In this document: piece by piece, positions 36,231-46,046 of the stretch
Numbering within the stretch: the stretch's first letter is position 1
How the letters are laid out: each line of letters begins with the position of its first letter
From: Sphingopyxis sp.
GTDB lineage: Bacteria > Pseudomonadota > Alphaproteobacteria > Sphingomonadales > Sphingomonadaceae
NCBI GenBank assembly: GCA_002733865.1
Contig: NVXM01000027.1
Coordinates: 62,001-126,000, forward strand
DNA length: 64,000 bases
Direction of reading: 5' to 3'
Notes under the pieces: model-generated
The model's input: the letters and a program-made list of their open reading frames with translations, nothing else
Databases searched by the model: none
Told to the model about the DNA's origin: nothing
Translations under genes and position numbers: made by a program

Positions 36231-37190
36231 TCAAGGTGCGTGCTTGTAAGGGTGCGCCTCGGCCAATATCAGCGTGAAATAATCCTGCTCGTCGCTCCAG
36301 TCGCAAAGCGGAGACCAGCCTCCCGCCCGAAGCATCAACCGGGCATCGCGCAAGCCGAACTTGTGGCTATTCTCGATATGAATACGTTGGCCTTTGGACA
36401 GGCCGTGCTTCTTGCCATCGATCGAGAAAGTCATGTCAGCCTGTGCCTCCAGATAGATTTCTACTCGCGCGTAATCATCATTCCAGGTCGCAACATGGCG
36501 GAACATTTCGACCGGGAGATCGCCCTCAAGTTCCCGGTTGATCCGATCGAGCAGATTGAGCGAAAATTGCGCCGTGACGCCAGCGCTGTCGTCATAGGCA
36601 TCAATCAGGACATTCGGGTCCTTGACCCGGTCGAGGCCGATCAGCAACTGGGAACCGATGCCCAGCGTTTCGCGCATGAAACGAAGCAGATCGACCGATG
36701 ATCTTGCGATCATATTGCCGATTGTCGAACCGGGAAAAAAGCCGAGCTTCGGTAAATCCGCCACGGCGTCCGGCAGTTCGACACGTGTCATGAAGTCGGC
36801 TTCGACCGGATGAATCGGCAGATCGGGAAAATCCTCCTGCAAAATCGCGGCGCTATGCTCCAGAAATTCACCAGAGATATCAATCGGAACATAGGCGGCC
36901 GGATTGAGGGCGCGCAGCAGATGAGGCGTCTTGACCGAGCTGCCGGAACCGAATTCAATCACCGCCCTGCCCTCGCCAATCGCTTTGGCAAAGTCCGCGC
37001 CATGGTCGCGCAGCAACTTGGTTTCGGTCCGGGTCGGGTAATATTCCGGTAATTCGGTAATCTCTTCAAACAGTTCCGACCCGCGCCGATCATAGAGCCA
37101 GCGCGCCGGCAGCGCATAGGTCTGCTGTTCGAAGCAGCGGCGCACATCTTTGCGAAAGGTATGATCGACGAGGGTGGTGGTCATGTCCAT
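36231..37190 (-). CDS. egtD: L-histidine N-alpha-methyltransferase EgtD
   Basis: EgtD adds three methyl groups to histidine to make hercynine, the first step of ergothioneine synthesis. The 319-residue length is standard. The SAM site includes VIEFGSGSSVKTPHLL and PIDISGEFLEHSA; the substrate-binding half has LPKLGFFPGSTIGNM and the ELPEYYPTRTE motif near residue 45. The gene lies 17 bases downstream of egtB in the same direction, so the two form a compact ergothioneine operon. No EgtC or EgtE is seen nearby. Confidence 0.94.
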   Translation of the reverse strand: MDMTTTLVDHTFRKDVRRCFEQQTYALPARWLYDRRGSELFEEITELPEYYPTRTETKLLRDHGADFAKAIGEGRAVIEFGSGSSVKTPHLLRALNPAAYVPIDISGEFLEHSAAILQEDFPDLPIHPVEADFMTRVELPDAVADLPKLGFFPGSTIGNMIARSSVDLLRFMRETLGIGSQLLIGLDRVKDPNVLIDAYDDSAGVTAQFSLNLLDRINRELEGDLPVEMFRHVATWNDDYARVEIYLEAQADMTFSIDGKKHGLSKGQRIHIENSHKFGLRDARLMLRAGGWSPLCDWSDEQDYFTLILAEAHPYKHAP

Positions 37191-37207
37191 GACAGAAATC
37201 CTTGATC

Positions 37208-38434
37208 CTAAAGGTCTTTGGCGAGCCGCAATCCAGTGAATTGCCAGCGCTGATGGGGGTAAAAAAAGTTGCGATAGCTTGATCGGCTGTGATCGGGCGA
37301 GGTTGCGGTGCTTGCGCCCTTCAGCACAAACTGTCCGGACATGAACTTGCCGTTATATTCACCGACCGCGCCAGGGGCGGCCTTGAATCCGGGATAGGGG
37401 CGATAGGCGCTGCCAGTCCATTCCCATACAGCACCGCTATTCGGCAAGCCATGATCGGCGGCCACTTCCCATTCCGCTTCGGTCGGCAGGCGGGTACCCG
37501 CCCAGGCGGCGTAGGCATCGGCTTCATACAGGCTGATATGTTTGACGGGTGCCGCCAAGTCGAGCGGCTGATTGCCGGCCAAACCGAATTCCATCCAGTC
37601 CTGGTCGGCCGTCCGCCCCCAATATAAGGGGGTGTCAATATCCTGCTCTTGCACCCACGCCCAACCATCGGAGAGCCAGTGAGAGGAGTCGCGATACCCG
37701 CCGTTTTCGATAAAGCTCAACCATTCACCATTGGTCACCGGACGACTGGCAAGAGCATGAGGATGCAGCAGCACATCATGGCGTGGGCCTTCACAATCGA
37801 AGCCAAAGCCGGTTCCGTCATGACCAATCTGATGAACGCCGGACCGACCTTCGATCCATTGTAATGGACTGGCCTCGACGCTGCTGAGGGTGATTTCTTC
37901 AGAATAGGTGGGTTTCAGGGGATTACGCGAGAACAGGTGCAATATGTCGGTCAGCAGCAATTCCTGATGCTGCTGTTCGTGATGCAGGCCGAGCTCGACA
38001 AGGTCGAGCAATGCTTCGTCAAAGCCCGGAATAGCACCGGCCATCGCGCCATCGACATGACGGCGATATTCGATCACGTCGGCCAGAGGCGGCCGGGTCA
38101 GCAAACCGCGCTCTGGGCGCGCGTGCCTCGCTCCTTCCGCTTCATAATAGCTGTTGAACAAATAAGGGTAATTATCGTCGAACAGGTGATAGCCCGCAAC
38201 ATGGTCACGCAGCAGAAAGGTCTCAAAAAACCAGCTTGTATGCGCCAGATGCCATTTTGTCGGGGACGCATCGTCCATAGATTGTCCGGTCGCATCGGCA
38301 TCACTCAAACCATCGGCAAGACCAAGTGAATGGCGTCGGACCTCGTGAAAACGATCAAGCAGGGTCTTCGCGCGGGAACTATTGTCTGCGTCAGCCAAAG
38401 GCGTGAACGGGCTTTGTGGTTGGCTGGCGATCAA
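37208..38434 (-). CDS. egtB: Ergothioneine sulfoxide synthase EgtB
   Basis: EgtB is the non-heme iron enzyme that joins hercynine to a thiol donor with oxygen. The 408-residue protein has an N-terminal DinB-like four-helix domain with iron histidines in KWHLAHTSWFFE and HHEQQHQE (His152, His156 by count) and a C-terminal formylglycine-generating-type domain (PVTNGEWLSFIENGG, RLPTEAEWEVAA, YRNFFYPHQRWQFTGLRLA). The start is TTG 38434, preceded by GGAGTAGGA. It probably uses gamma-glutamylcysteine or cysteine; the donor cannot be told from sequence. Confidence 0.93.
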   Translation of the reverse strand: MIASQPQSPFTPLADADNSSRAKTLLDRFHEVRRHSLGLADGLSDADATGQSMDDASPTKWHLAHTSWFFETFLLRDHVAGYHLFDDNYPYLFNSYYEAEGARHARPERGLLTRPPLADVIEYRRHVDGAMAGAIPGFDEALLDLVELGLHHEQQHQELLLTDILHLFSRNPLKPTYSEEITLSSVEASPLQWIEGRSGVHQIGHDGTGFGFDCEGPRHDVLLHPHALASRPVTNGEWLSFIENGGYRDSSHWLSDGWAWVQEQDIDTPLYWGRTADQDWMEFGLAGNQPLDLAAPVKHISLYEADAYAAWAGTRLPTEAEWEVAADHGLPNSGAVWEWTGSAYRPYPGFKAAPGAVGEYNGKFMSGQFVLKGASTATSPDHSRSSYRNFFYPHQRWQFTGLRLAKDL

Positions 38435-38553
38435 TCCTACTCCAGTGGAAGCTCAAGTTCTTTTAGGAACATAGCGCGAACGATATTTAGGTCAATAACG
38501 TATGCTTGCGCCCGTTGGTTGCAAAATATTTGTCGCGCATCGCCTTTTTGGCG

Positions 38554-39132
38554 CTAGCGCGACCCTCCCGGTACCCACAAAATATCGTCCTTGCCGTCAT
38601 TATTGAGGGCTCGTCCAAGAACGAACAAATAATCTGACAACCGGTTGATATAAGCCAGCGCCTGGGGATTGATCGGCATGTCTCGGCCAGCGGCGACACA
38701 AGTGCGCTCGGCCCGCCTGGCAATAGCGCGGACCAGATGCACGGCAGCAGCCGATTTTGCGCCACCGGGCAAAATGAAACTGGTCAGCGGGTCAAGCTTG
38801 GCGGTGGCAGCATCGATCTTTTCTTCGAGCCGCTCAACCTGTTCCGGAACGATGCGCAGCACCATTTCAGAAGGGGCAAAATCATCCTCGGGCCCGGCTG
38901 GTGTCGCCAGATCCGCACCCAGATCAAACAGATCATTCTGGACGATGTGCAATTCCTGGGCGAGAGCGTCATCACCAATTTCACAAATCGCGATACCAAG
39001 CGCACTGTTCAGTTCGTCAACATCGCCGATAGCGGCCATCCGCGGATCATTTTTTGCAATCCTGGACCCGTCGACCAGTCCGGTGGTGCCGTCATCACCC
39101 GTCTTGGTGTAAATTTTGTTGAGCTTGACCAT
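38554..39132 (-). CDS. Corrinoid adenosyltransferase, PduO type
   Basis: The 192-residue enzyme transfers the adenosyl group of ATP to cob(I)alamin. The family's opening KIYTKTGDDGTTGLVDG, the LNSALGIA helix, SFILPGGAKSAAAVHLVRAI and RRAERTCVAAGR are all present, with PQALAYINRLSDYLFVLGR at the end. It makes adenosylcobalamin for enzymes such as methylmalonyl-CoA mutase or class II ribonucleotide reductase; none is in the window. It follows the HIG1-like gene by 12 bases. No cobalamin riboswitch was seen upstream. Confidence 0.93.
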   Translation of the reverse strand: MVKLNKIYTKTGDDGTTGLVDGSRIAKNDPRMAAIGDVDELNSALGIAICEIGDDALAQELHIVQNDLFDLGADLATPAGPEDDFAPSEMVLRIVPEQVERLEEKIDAATAKLDPLTSFILPGGAKSAAAVHLVRAIARRAERTCVAAGRDMPINPQALAYINRLSDYLFVLGRALNNDGKDDILWVPGGSR

Positions 39133-39144
39133 CCGGGCGGTCGC

Positions 39145-39375
39145 CTAGGTCTGGCCGCCAGCCAAAACCAGCAATATTATCACCAGGACAACAGCGATCG
39201 CCTGATATTTGACGCGGGCAAACATCATCTCATTCTGCTTCTTGTGCGACGCGGTGATACCATCTGCATCGACATCCCCCGGCTCCATATTGGCAAAAGC
39301 GATCAACCCGCGAACAAGGGCATAAACGACAGCTGCTGCTGCTGCGACAATCATCAAAATCAAAATATAGCTCAT
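39145..39375 (-). CDS. Small HIG1-type twin-transmembrane protein
   Basis: The 76-residue protein has two hydrophobic helices (about 3-27 and 55-73) joined by a charged loop. The loop segment KKQNEMMFARVKYQAIAVVL resembles the conserved core of the hypoxia-induced (HIG1) family, whose mitochondrial members associate with respiratory supercomplexes. A respiratory role in bacteria is inferred only. It lies between gluQ and the cobalamin adenosyltransferase gene with gaps of 9 and 12 bases. Confidence 0.75.
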   Translation of the reverse strand: MSYILILMIVAAAAAVVYALVRGLIAFANMEPGDVDADGITASHKKQNEMMFARVKYQAIAVVLVIILLVLAGGQT

Positions 39376-39384
39376 ATATTCACC

Positions 39385-40275
39385 TTAACCCCGGGAGAGT
39401 GAGATTCCAACCGGGAACATACCCTGCCGCAAATTGTGCATTAATTCATGCCCGCTGACACCATCCGATCGCAATACGGACAAAGAGGCAGATTCCCTGC
39501 TTTTTGAGAGCTTTCGGCCCGTTTCGTCCAGCAACAGGCGGTGATGGAAATATAGTGGCGTTGGCAGTTCCAGCAACGCTTGCAAAAGGCGGTGAATGGC
39601 AGTGGATGCGAACAGGTCATCGCCGCGCACAACATGGGTGATCCCGTCCCGGGCATCGTCAACTGTCACGGCGAGATGATATGCCACAGGGGATTCCTTG
39701 GGCACCAGAATGACATCGCCAAGCCGCTCCGGCGTGGCAATCTGCTTGCCGTGCCGTTCGTCCATCCACTGCAGCGGTCCACTGATACCCACTGCCTTCT
39801 CAACATCAAGCCGCCAGCTGTGCGGCTCGTTTGCGACTCGTTTCATGGCAATTGCCGGGTCCAGATGCTTGCAGGTTCCAGGATAGATCGGACCATCCGG
39901 GCCATCCGCAAGCGCGCCCTCTTCCTGCAATTGCCGCAGGTCCGCGCGGCTGCAAAAACAGGGATATAACAAGCCCATCGCCTTTAGCCGTTCTGCCGCT
40001 GCTGCATAACTATCAAGCCGTTCGGACTGAAAGATAACTTCACTTTCCCAATTCAGGCCGAGCCAGCGCAGATCCTCCAGGATTGCCGTGACAAATTCCG
40101 GACGGCTGCGGCCGGCATCAATATCCTCGATCCGCAGCAGAAATTGGCCGCCGCGTTGACGCGCGAAGTCATGCGCCATCATTGCTGCATAAGCGTGGCC
40201 CAAATGCAACAATCCGTTGGGGCTCGGAGCAAAACGCACTACAACATCTGGATTTAACTCGGTACTTGACGTCAT
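39385..40275 (-). CDS. gluQ: Glutamyl-Q tRNA(Asp) synthetase
   Basis: GluQRS attaches glutamate to the queuosine base in tRNA-Asp. The 296-residue protein has only the catalytic half of a class I synthetase, with no anticodon-binding domain, as expected. It carries the HIGH motif (GLLHLGHAYA), the KMSKS equivalent (RKLSKS) and zinc cysteines (CFCS near residue 110 and the cysteine of YPGTC). The ATG at 40275 leads directly to RFAPSPNG. It diverges from the HNH nuclease gene. Confidence 0.93.
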   Translation of the reverse strand: MTSSTELNPDVVVRFAPSPNGLLHLGHAYAAMMAHDFARQRGGQFLLRIEDIDAGRSRPEFVTAILEDLRWLGLNWESEVIFQSERLDSYAAAAERLKAMGLLYPCFCSRADLRQLQEEGALADGPDGPIYPGTCKHLDPAIAMKRVANEPHSWRLDVEKAVGISGPLQWMDERHGKQIATPERLGDVILVPKESPVAYHLAVTVDDARDGITHVVRGDDLFASTAIHRLLQALLELPTPLYFHHRLLLDETGRKLSKSRESASLSVLRSDGVSGHELMHNLRQGMFPVGISLSRG

Positions 40276-40361
40276 CAGCTGGATAATGTTCTTTGTGTAA
40301 CAGTCATGTCATGTTCTTAGGCATAAAGGGCGGACAGTAAAGGACAAGGGAGACAGTGCTC

Positions 40362-40928
40362 ATGTATCACCCCGACTTGCTGAGGCATCCGGAAAGCTGC
40401 CCCTCGCTCGTCCTCAATGCCGACTATACACCGCTGTCTTATTATCCGCTCAGCCTATGGCCCTGGCAGACCGCAATCAAGGCGGTGTTTCTCGACCGGG
40501 TCGATATCGTCTCCAGCTATGAGCGCGAAGTGCACAGCCCCAATCTCGACATGAAAATACCGTCGGTCATTGCACTCAAGAAATATATCAAACCGTCGGA
40601 ATATCCCGCCTTTACCCGTTTCAACCTGTTCCTCCGCGACAAGTTCGAGTGCCAATATTGCGGATCACCCGATAACCTGACGTTTGACCATGTCATCCCG
40701 CGCCGCCAGAAAGGCCGTACGACCTGGGAAAATGTCGCCACCGCCTGCCTCCCCTGCAATCTTAAAAAAGGCGGACGGACGCCCAAGGAAGCGCATATGC
40801 AGCTGGCCAAGCAGCCAATCAAGCCGACCAGCTGGCACCTGCAGGAACATGGCCGGGCTTTCCCTCCGAACTTCCTGCACGATACATGGCACGACTGGCT
40901 TTATTGGGATATCGAACTGGAAAGTTGA
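40362..40928 (+). CDS. HNH endonuclease
   Basis: The 188-residue protein is a conserved alphaproteobacterial HNH protein: SLVLNADYTPLSYYPLSLW at the start, then a zinc-bound HNH core with CQYC, LTFDHVIPRRQKG (the catalytic histidine) and ACLPCNLKKG. It is expected to nick or cut DNA or bind structured DNA; the role is unknown and it does not look like part of a restriction system. A GTG six bases upstream is an alternative start; AAGGGAG is at 40345-40351. Confidence 0.88.
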   Translation: MYHPDLLRHPESCPSLVLNADYTPLSYYPLSLWPWQTAIKAVFLDRVDIVSSYEREVHSPNLDMKIPSVIALKKYIKPSEYPAFTRFNLFLRDKFECQYCGSPDNLTFDHVIPRRQKGRTTWENVATACLPCNLKKGGRTPKEAHMQLAKQPIKPTSWHLQEHGRAFPPNFLHDTWHDWLYWDIELES

Positions 40929-41044
40929 TGCACCGGCCTTGCTAATATTCCGTAGCATCCGCATCAAGCGCAATCTGCTGGTCGGCCGTTTTTCTCTCAT
41001 ACTAATCGCTTGACCGAAATACTGTTGCGGTGCAGCATATTCGC

Positions 41045-43732
41045 ATGACCCAGTCCCTCATCGTCCGCCAAAATCCCGATATTAAATATCTCGGCAAATT
41101 ACTGGGCGATGTCATTCGTTCCTATGGCGGCGAAGAACTGTACCGACGCACCGAATATATCCGCTCAACCAACGTCGATCGGCACCGGGGCGTGGCCGAT
41201 GCGGACGCCATCGATCCCGGTCTTGACGCGCTGTCGCTGGACGAAACACTGGCCTTTGTTCGCGGCTTCATGCTGTTTTCGCTGCTCGCCAATCTGGCTG
41301 AAGATCGCCAGGGCGTGGCGGCAGAAAAAGGGGCAAGCGTTGTCGAAGCGATCGAACTACTCGCCAGCGAGGGGGTTGACCGGCAGGCGATACTGGACCT
41401 GCTGGACGAAGCGCTGATCGCGCCAGTGCTGACCGCTCACCCGACCGAGGTGCGCCGCAAAAGTATTATCGACCACAAATCCCGGATCGCCGAACTTTTA
41501 TTGATGAAAGACGCGGGAGAAACGGAAACCCCGCAAGGCGACATGCTAGACGCTGCGATCCTGCGCCAAATCGCTCTGCTGTGGCAAACCCGTCCGCTGC
41601 GCCGGGAACGGCTGTTCGTCACCGATGAAGTCCAGATTTCGCAAAGCTATATGAAGGATGTGTTCCTTCCGGTGCTGCCCCGGCTTTATGCGAAATGGGA
41701 ACAGATCCTGGGCGCGCGGCTGCCGAGTTTCCTGAAACTCAACAGCTGGATCGGCGGCGACCGCGACGGCAATCCCTTTGTCGACGCCGACGCCATGGAA
41801 GAGGCGCTTTCGCGCGCAGCCGAAACGGTCATCGGATATTATCTGATGTGCGTCCATACATTGGGGGCAGAACTTTCGATCTCCACCGAACTTGCCGATG
41901 TGCCCGATGCGGTGCTGGCGCTTGCCGAAGCCAGCGGCGACGACGCTCCAAGCCGTATCGACGAGCCCTATCGGCGCGCATTGTCGGGGATATATGCCAG
42001 GCTGTCGGCAACGCATCTCAAACTATGTGGCCATGTGCCCGGCCGCGCATCCACGATTCTGGCCGAGGCCTATGACAATCCGCAGCAGCTGCGGGAAGAG
42101 CTCGTCATCTTGGCGCACGGCCTCAAATCGGCCGGCAAGGGCGTTTTTGCGACATCGGGGGCGCTGGGCCGCCTAATCCGCACCGTCGAGCTGTTCGGCT
42201 TTCACCTTGCCACTCTGGACATGCGCCAGAACAGCCGCGTGCATGAACGGGTTGTCGCCGAACTGCTAAAGCAAGCCGGCGTTGAAGCGGATTATCTGGC
42301 ACTCGACGAAACCGCCCGTGTCGAGCTGTTGCGAGCAGAACTGGCCAACAACCGGCCGCTGGCGAGTCCCTGGATCGCCTATAGCGAAGAGACCGCCAAG
42401 GAATTGTCGATCATCCGAGCCGCCGCCGAAGCGCATCGGAAATATGGTCCCGATGTCATCACCAACTATAATATCAGTAACGGCGAGAGCGTTTCCGACA
42501 TTTTGGAAGTCTATGTGCTGCTGATGGAGACCGGGCTCTATCACGCACCAACCGCTGATGAAGCAGCGCCCTCCTGCCCGGTGATGGCGGTTCCGCTGTT
42601 TGAGACCGTCGCCGATCTGGAGAACGCGCCGCAGGTGATGACCGATTTCTTTGCCATTCCGGAAATGCATGCGCTGGCCAAGGCACGCGGGCATCAGGAA
42701 GTGATGATCGGCTATTCGGACAGCAACAAGGACGGCGGCTATCTCACCTCGACCTGGAGCCTGTTCAAGGCGAGCGATGCTTTGACGCCAATTTTTGCGG
42801 ACGCAGGCATAAAGATGCAGCTTTTCCACGGACGCGGCGGCGCCGTCGGTCGCGGTGGCGGTTCGGCATTCGGCGCGATCAAGGCGCAGCCCAAGGGAAC
42901 CGTGGCCGGACGGATCCGGATTACCGAACAGGGCGAAGTCATCGCCGCCAAATATGGCACTGAAGACAGCGCAGAAGCCAATCTGGAAGCGATGACGTCA
43001 GCGGTGCTGATCAATTCTCTGGAGCCTGACCGGACGGATGCAAAAGTGCATTCCGGTTTCGCTTCGGCAATGGATGAAATCTCGCAAGTCGCATTCACCG
43101 AATATCGCGATCTGGTTTATGGCGACGACAGTTTCCGCACGTTTTTCCGGCAGATGACGCCGCTGACCGAAATTGCCAAACTCAAAATCGGGTCGCGCCC
43201 CGCGAGCCGCACGAAAAGCAACAAGATCGAGGATTTGCGCGCCATTCCCTGGGTGTTCAGCTGGGCACAGGCCCGGGTGATGCTGCCTGGCTGGTATGGC
43301 GTAGGACAGGCGCTCGCGGCCTATGAAGACAAGGCCAAGTTGAAGGATATGGCGCAAAGCTGGCCCTTTTTTCAGGCTTCGCTCTCCAATATGGAAATGG
43401 TTCTCGCGAAATCCGACATGGGCATCGCGGCGCGCTATGCCGGCCTCGTCGAGGATCAGGAGATGGGTCAGGCTTTCTTCAGCCGGATCCGCTCGGGCTG
43501 GTTTCAGACGCGCGATATATTGCTGGAGATTACCGAACAGCCGCATCTGCTGGCGAAAAGTCCTTCGCTGTTCAACAGCATTGAACTGCGCCTGCCCTAT
43601 ATTGAGCCGCTCAACCATCTCCAGATCGAGCTGATGAAACGCCTGCGCGCCGGGGAAGAGGACCCCCGTATCGGCGAAGGCATCCAATTGTCGCTGAACG
43701 CAATTGCAACGGCCCTGCGCAACAGCGGGTAA
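41045..43732 (+). CDS. ppc: Phosphoenolpyruvate carboxylase
   Basis: This anaplerotic enzyme makes oxaloacetate from PEP and bicarbonate. The 895-residue protein has the catalytic histidine motif LTAHPTEVRRKS, the lysine motif GYSDSNKDGGYLTSTW, the FHGRGGAVGRGGG loop and the short C-terminal end (ALRNSG) that contributes to regulation. Aspartate and acetyl-CoA control is known for the family, not seen here. ATG 41045 is used; a GTG 15 bases upstream is possible, and neither has a strong ribosome site. Confidence 0.95.
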   Translation: MTQSLIVRQNPDIKYLGKLLGDVIRSYGGEELYRRTEYIRSTNVDRHRGVADADAIDPGLDALSLDETLAFVRGFMLFSLLANLAEDRQGVAAEKGASVVEAIELLASEGVDRQAILDLLDEALIAPVLTAHPTEVRRKSIIDHKSRIAELLLMKDAGETETPQGDMLDAAILRQIALLWQTRPLRRERLFVTDEVQISQSYMKDVFLPVLPRLYAKWEQILGARLPSFLKLNSWIGGDRDGNPFVDADAMEEALSRAAETVIGYYLMCVHTLGAELSISTELADVPDAVLALAEASGDDAPSRIDEPYRRALSGIYARLSATHLKLCGHVPGRASTILAEAYDNPQQLREELVILAHGLKSAGKGVFATSGALGRLIRTVELFGFHLATLDMRQNSRVHERVVAELLKQAGVEADYLALDETARVELLRAELANNRPLASPWIAYSEETAKELSIIRAAAEAHRKYGPDVITNYNISNGESVSDILEVYVLLMETGLYHAPTADEAAPSCPVMAVPLFETVADLENAPQVMTDFFAIPEMHALAKARGHQEVMIGYSDSNKDGGYLTSTWSLFKASDALTPIFADAGIKMQLFHGRGGAVGRGGGSAFGAIKAQPKGTVAGRIRITEQGEVIAAKYGTEDSAEANLEAMTSAVLINSLEPDRTDAKVHSGFASAMDEISQVAFTEYRDLVYGDDSFRTFFRQMTPLTEIAKLKIGSRPASRTKSNKIEDLRAIPWVFSWAQARVMLPGWYGVGQALAAYEDKAKLKDMAQSWPFFQASLSNMEMVLAKSDMGIAARYAGLVEDQEMGQAFFSRIRSGWFQTRDILLEITEQPHLLAKSPSLFNSIELRLPYIEPLNHLQIELMKRLRAGEEDPRIGEGIQLSLNAIATALRNSG

Positions 43733-43761
43733 CGTTTGGGCGTTTTTGCCTGAAAAACCCT

Positions 43762-43772
43762 GGTTCCGAACG
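43762..43772. promoter_or_regulatory. Possible operator upstream of the molybdopterin oxidoreductase gene
   Basis: The sequence GGTTCCGAACG forms a short palindrome (GTTC-C-GAAC) 90 bases before the oxidoreductase ATG. It shares the GGTTCSGAAC core with a longer palindrome at 46346-46358 in front of the Rieske oxygenase gene. This may mark a common regulator; the motif is short, so confidence is low. Confidence 0.3.
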
Positions 43773-43859
43773 GTTAGAAGATAGCGACCTCCCGAGCATT
43801 TTTGTCAGTCGCCTGAGAGCACCGTCGCGCCTAAACAACTGGCAAAATAGGAGAGATTT

Positions 43860-45998
43860 ATGTCCGTCGAAACCAAACGCAGTTTCTGCCGCTTTTGCCA
43901 CGCCAGCTGCGCGATGGTGGTGGAAGTGGAAGATGACAAAGTCGTTTCCGTCCGTGGAGACAAGGAAGATCACCTGTTCCACGGCTACACCTGCGTCAAG
44001 GGCCGCCAGCTTCCCGACATGCACAATCTTCCCGACCGGATGATCACCAGCAAGATTCTCCAGCCGGATGGCAGTTTCAAGGATATTGCTACCGCCGATG
44101 CACTAAAGCTCGCTGGCGAAAAGATGAAGAAAATGGTCGAAGAACACGGCCCCCACAGCATCGCCGTCTATTGCGGAACCAATGCCTTCCAGAACAGCGC
44201 GGTGCTTGGTACATCCTACGCCTTTGCCCAAGGCATCGGCTCGCGCAACTGGTATACCAGCGTCACCGTCGACCAGCCGGCCAAGGTTTTCACCACCGCC
44301 CGCTATGGCATGTGGATGGGAGGCGGTAACGCCTTTACCGAGTCCGACGTCGCGATGTTTGTCGGCAACAATCCGATTGTATCCCACTATTCCGGTGGCA
44401 TGCCCACAGCCTCGCCTTCGCGTGGCCTGCGGGATGCCAAGGAACGCGGCCTGAAAGTCATTGTCGCCGACCCTCGAGTGAGCGAGATGGGCAAATTGGC
44501 GGATATCTATCTGCCGGTAAAACCGGGTGAAGACCCTGCCCTGCTTGCCGGCATGCTCAACGTGATATTCGAAGAAAAGCTGTTCGACCAGAATTTCGTC
44601 GCCGCCCATGTTGATGGCGTGGAAGAACTGGAAGCGGCGGTCAATCCGATGAAGCCCGATGTCGCCGCGAAACGCGCCGGCGTCGACAAGGATCAGCTGA
44701 TTGCCGCAGCCCGTATGTTCGCGGGTGCCAACAAGGGCCGCGTCGTCACCGGCACCGGGCCCGAAATGGCGGGCAACGGCACGCTCACCGAATATCTCGT
44801 CGCCTCGCTCAACATCCTCTGCGCCCGTTTCAATCAGGAAGGCGAGCGGGTTTCCGCGCCGATGGTATTCAATCCTTTGATGGGCGGGCCGAAAAAGGCG
44901 CAAGTCGCTCCAAAAATGCCGACCTTCGGCGAGGGCTTTGCCAAATCCCGCATCCGCGGCCTTGGCGTGCTCGGCAAGGAAATGCCGTGCAATGTGCTGG
45001 CCGATGAAATCCTGACCCCGGGCGAAGGACAGATCAAGGCACTAATCTCGATCGGCGGCAATCCCGAAATTGCCTTCCCGGACCAGCAGAAAGTCCGCCG
45101 GGCGCTGGACGAATGCGAACTGTTCATTCAGGTAGATCCTTGGATGTCGGCCAGCGCCAAACGGGCGGACATGATCTTGGCACCATCCATGTGTCTGGAA
45201 CGCGAAGACATCAACAATGTTTCGGACGCCTTCACCGAAGAAGCCTATGCCCATTATACCGAAGCGATGGTGCCACCGCCCGGCGACACGATGGACGAAT
45301 ATGAAATGCTCTGGTGGCTCGCCAAACATATGGGGATCGAAATGAACTTTCCCGGTGGCCCGGTCTCTATGGACGAATGTCCCGACAAGGCGACGGTGCT
45401 CGACCTGATTTCCGAAGGCTCGCTGCTCAAGCCGAGCAAGGCAAAGGCCGATGCAGCAGCGCTGGAGCGCAAGGGCGCCGCGATCACTTATGACGAACTG
45501 CATCCGGTCGTCGGTCCCGCCGATCCAGAGGCAGAGGAAAAATTTGATCTCAATGCTGGCGCGATGCCCAGCGCGTTGAGCGAATATGCCGCCAATGATC
45601 CGGTTGATAACGGCTTTGACTTCCGCCTGATTTCGCGCCGGTCCAAGCATCGCTATAACAGCAACGGTCACACATTCCCGAAGCTGGTCGAAAAAATGCC
45701 GACCAATCCGGCGTTTTTCAATCCTGGCGATCTGGCCGCAGCGGGCATAGAAGATGGTGCGATCATCGAAATCACGTCGCCGACTGCCTCTATTTTTGGT
45801 CTCGCCAAGGCTGACGACAAGGTCCGTCCTGGCGTCATCTCGATGAGCCACGCCTTCGGCGACAGCGAGGCCGGCAAGGATGAAGTGATGAGCAAGGGCG
45901 GATCGACCAACCGCTTGCTGTCCGACGACAAAAACATCGATCCGATCACGGGGCAGGCCCTGCAAAGCGCGATACCGGTCAGAGTCAGCGCGGCATAA
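43860..45998 (+). CDS. Molybdopterin (bis-MGD) oxidoreductase, formate dehydrogenase/nitrate reductase-like
   Basis: The 712-residue protein belongs to the DMSO-reductase superfamily. An N-terminal [4Fe-4S] site has Cys10, Cys13, Cys17 and Cys45 (CRFCHASC; GYTCVKGRQ). The molybdopterin domains follow, ending in a C-terminal dinucleotide-binding domain (LISRRSKHRYNSNGHTF onward). No Cys or selenocysteine appears where formate dehydrogenases carry their metal ligand; Asp138 in VTVDQPAK lies nearby and may take that place. There is no Tat signal, so it is cytoplasmic. A GGAGAG site precedes the ATG. The substrate is unknown. Downstream neighbours are a monooxygenase remnant, a Rieske oxygenase and an SDR, which suggests a degradation pathway. 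Confidence 0.88.
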   Translation: MSVETKRSFCRFCHASCAMVVEVEDDKVVSVRGDKEDHLFHGYTCVKGRQLPDMHNLPDRMITSKILQPDGSFKDIATADALKLAGEKMKKMVEEHGPHSIAVYCGTNAFQNSAVLGTSYAFAQGIGSRNWYTSVTVDQPAKVFTTARYGMWMGGGNAFTESDVAMFVGNNPIVSHYSGGMPTASPSRGLRDAKERGLKVIVADPRVSEMGKLADIYLPVKPGEDPALLAGMLNVIFEEKLFDQNFVAAHVDGVEELEAAVNPMKPDVAAKRAGVDKDQLIAAARMFAGANKGRVVTGTGPEMAGNGTLTEYLVASLNILCARFNQEGERVSAPMVFNPLMGGPKKAQVAPKMPTFGEGFAKSRIRGLGVLGKEMPCNVLADEILTPGEGQIKALISIGGNPEIAFPDQQKVRRALDECELFIQVDPWMSASAKRADMILAPSMCLEREDINNVSDAFTEEAYAHYTEAMVPPPGDTMDEYEMLWWLAKHMGIEMNFPGGPVSMDECPDKATVLDLISEGSLLKPSKAKADAAALERKGAAITYDELHPVVGPADPEAEEKFDLNAGAMPSALSEYAANDPVDNGFDFRLISRRSKHRYNSNGHTFPKLVEKMPTNPAFFNPGDLAAAGIEDGAIIEITSPTASIFGLAKADDKVRPGVISMSHAFGDSEAGKDEVMSKGGSTNRLLSDDKNIDPITGQALQSAIPVRVSAA

Positions 45999-46046
45999 CA
46001 ATATGCTGCCAACGGTGAAGATGCGATATTGGCGGTGACTATCTGG

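Noticed and set aside
43738..43760. Hairpin after ppc (GGG-c-GTTTTT...AAAAACCC)
   Set aside because: No T-tract follows it, the stem is mostly A-T and it has a bulge, so I do not call it a terminator.
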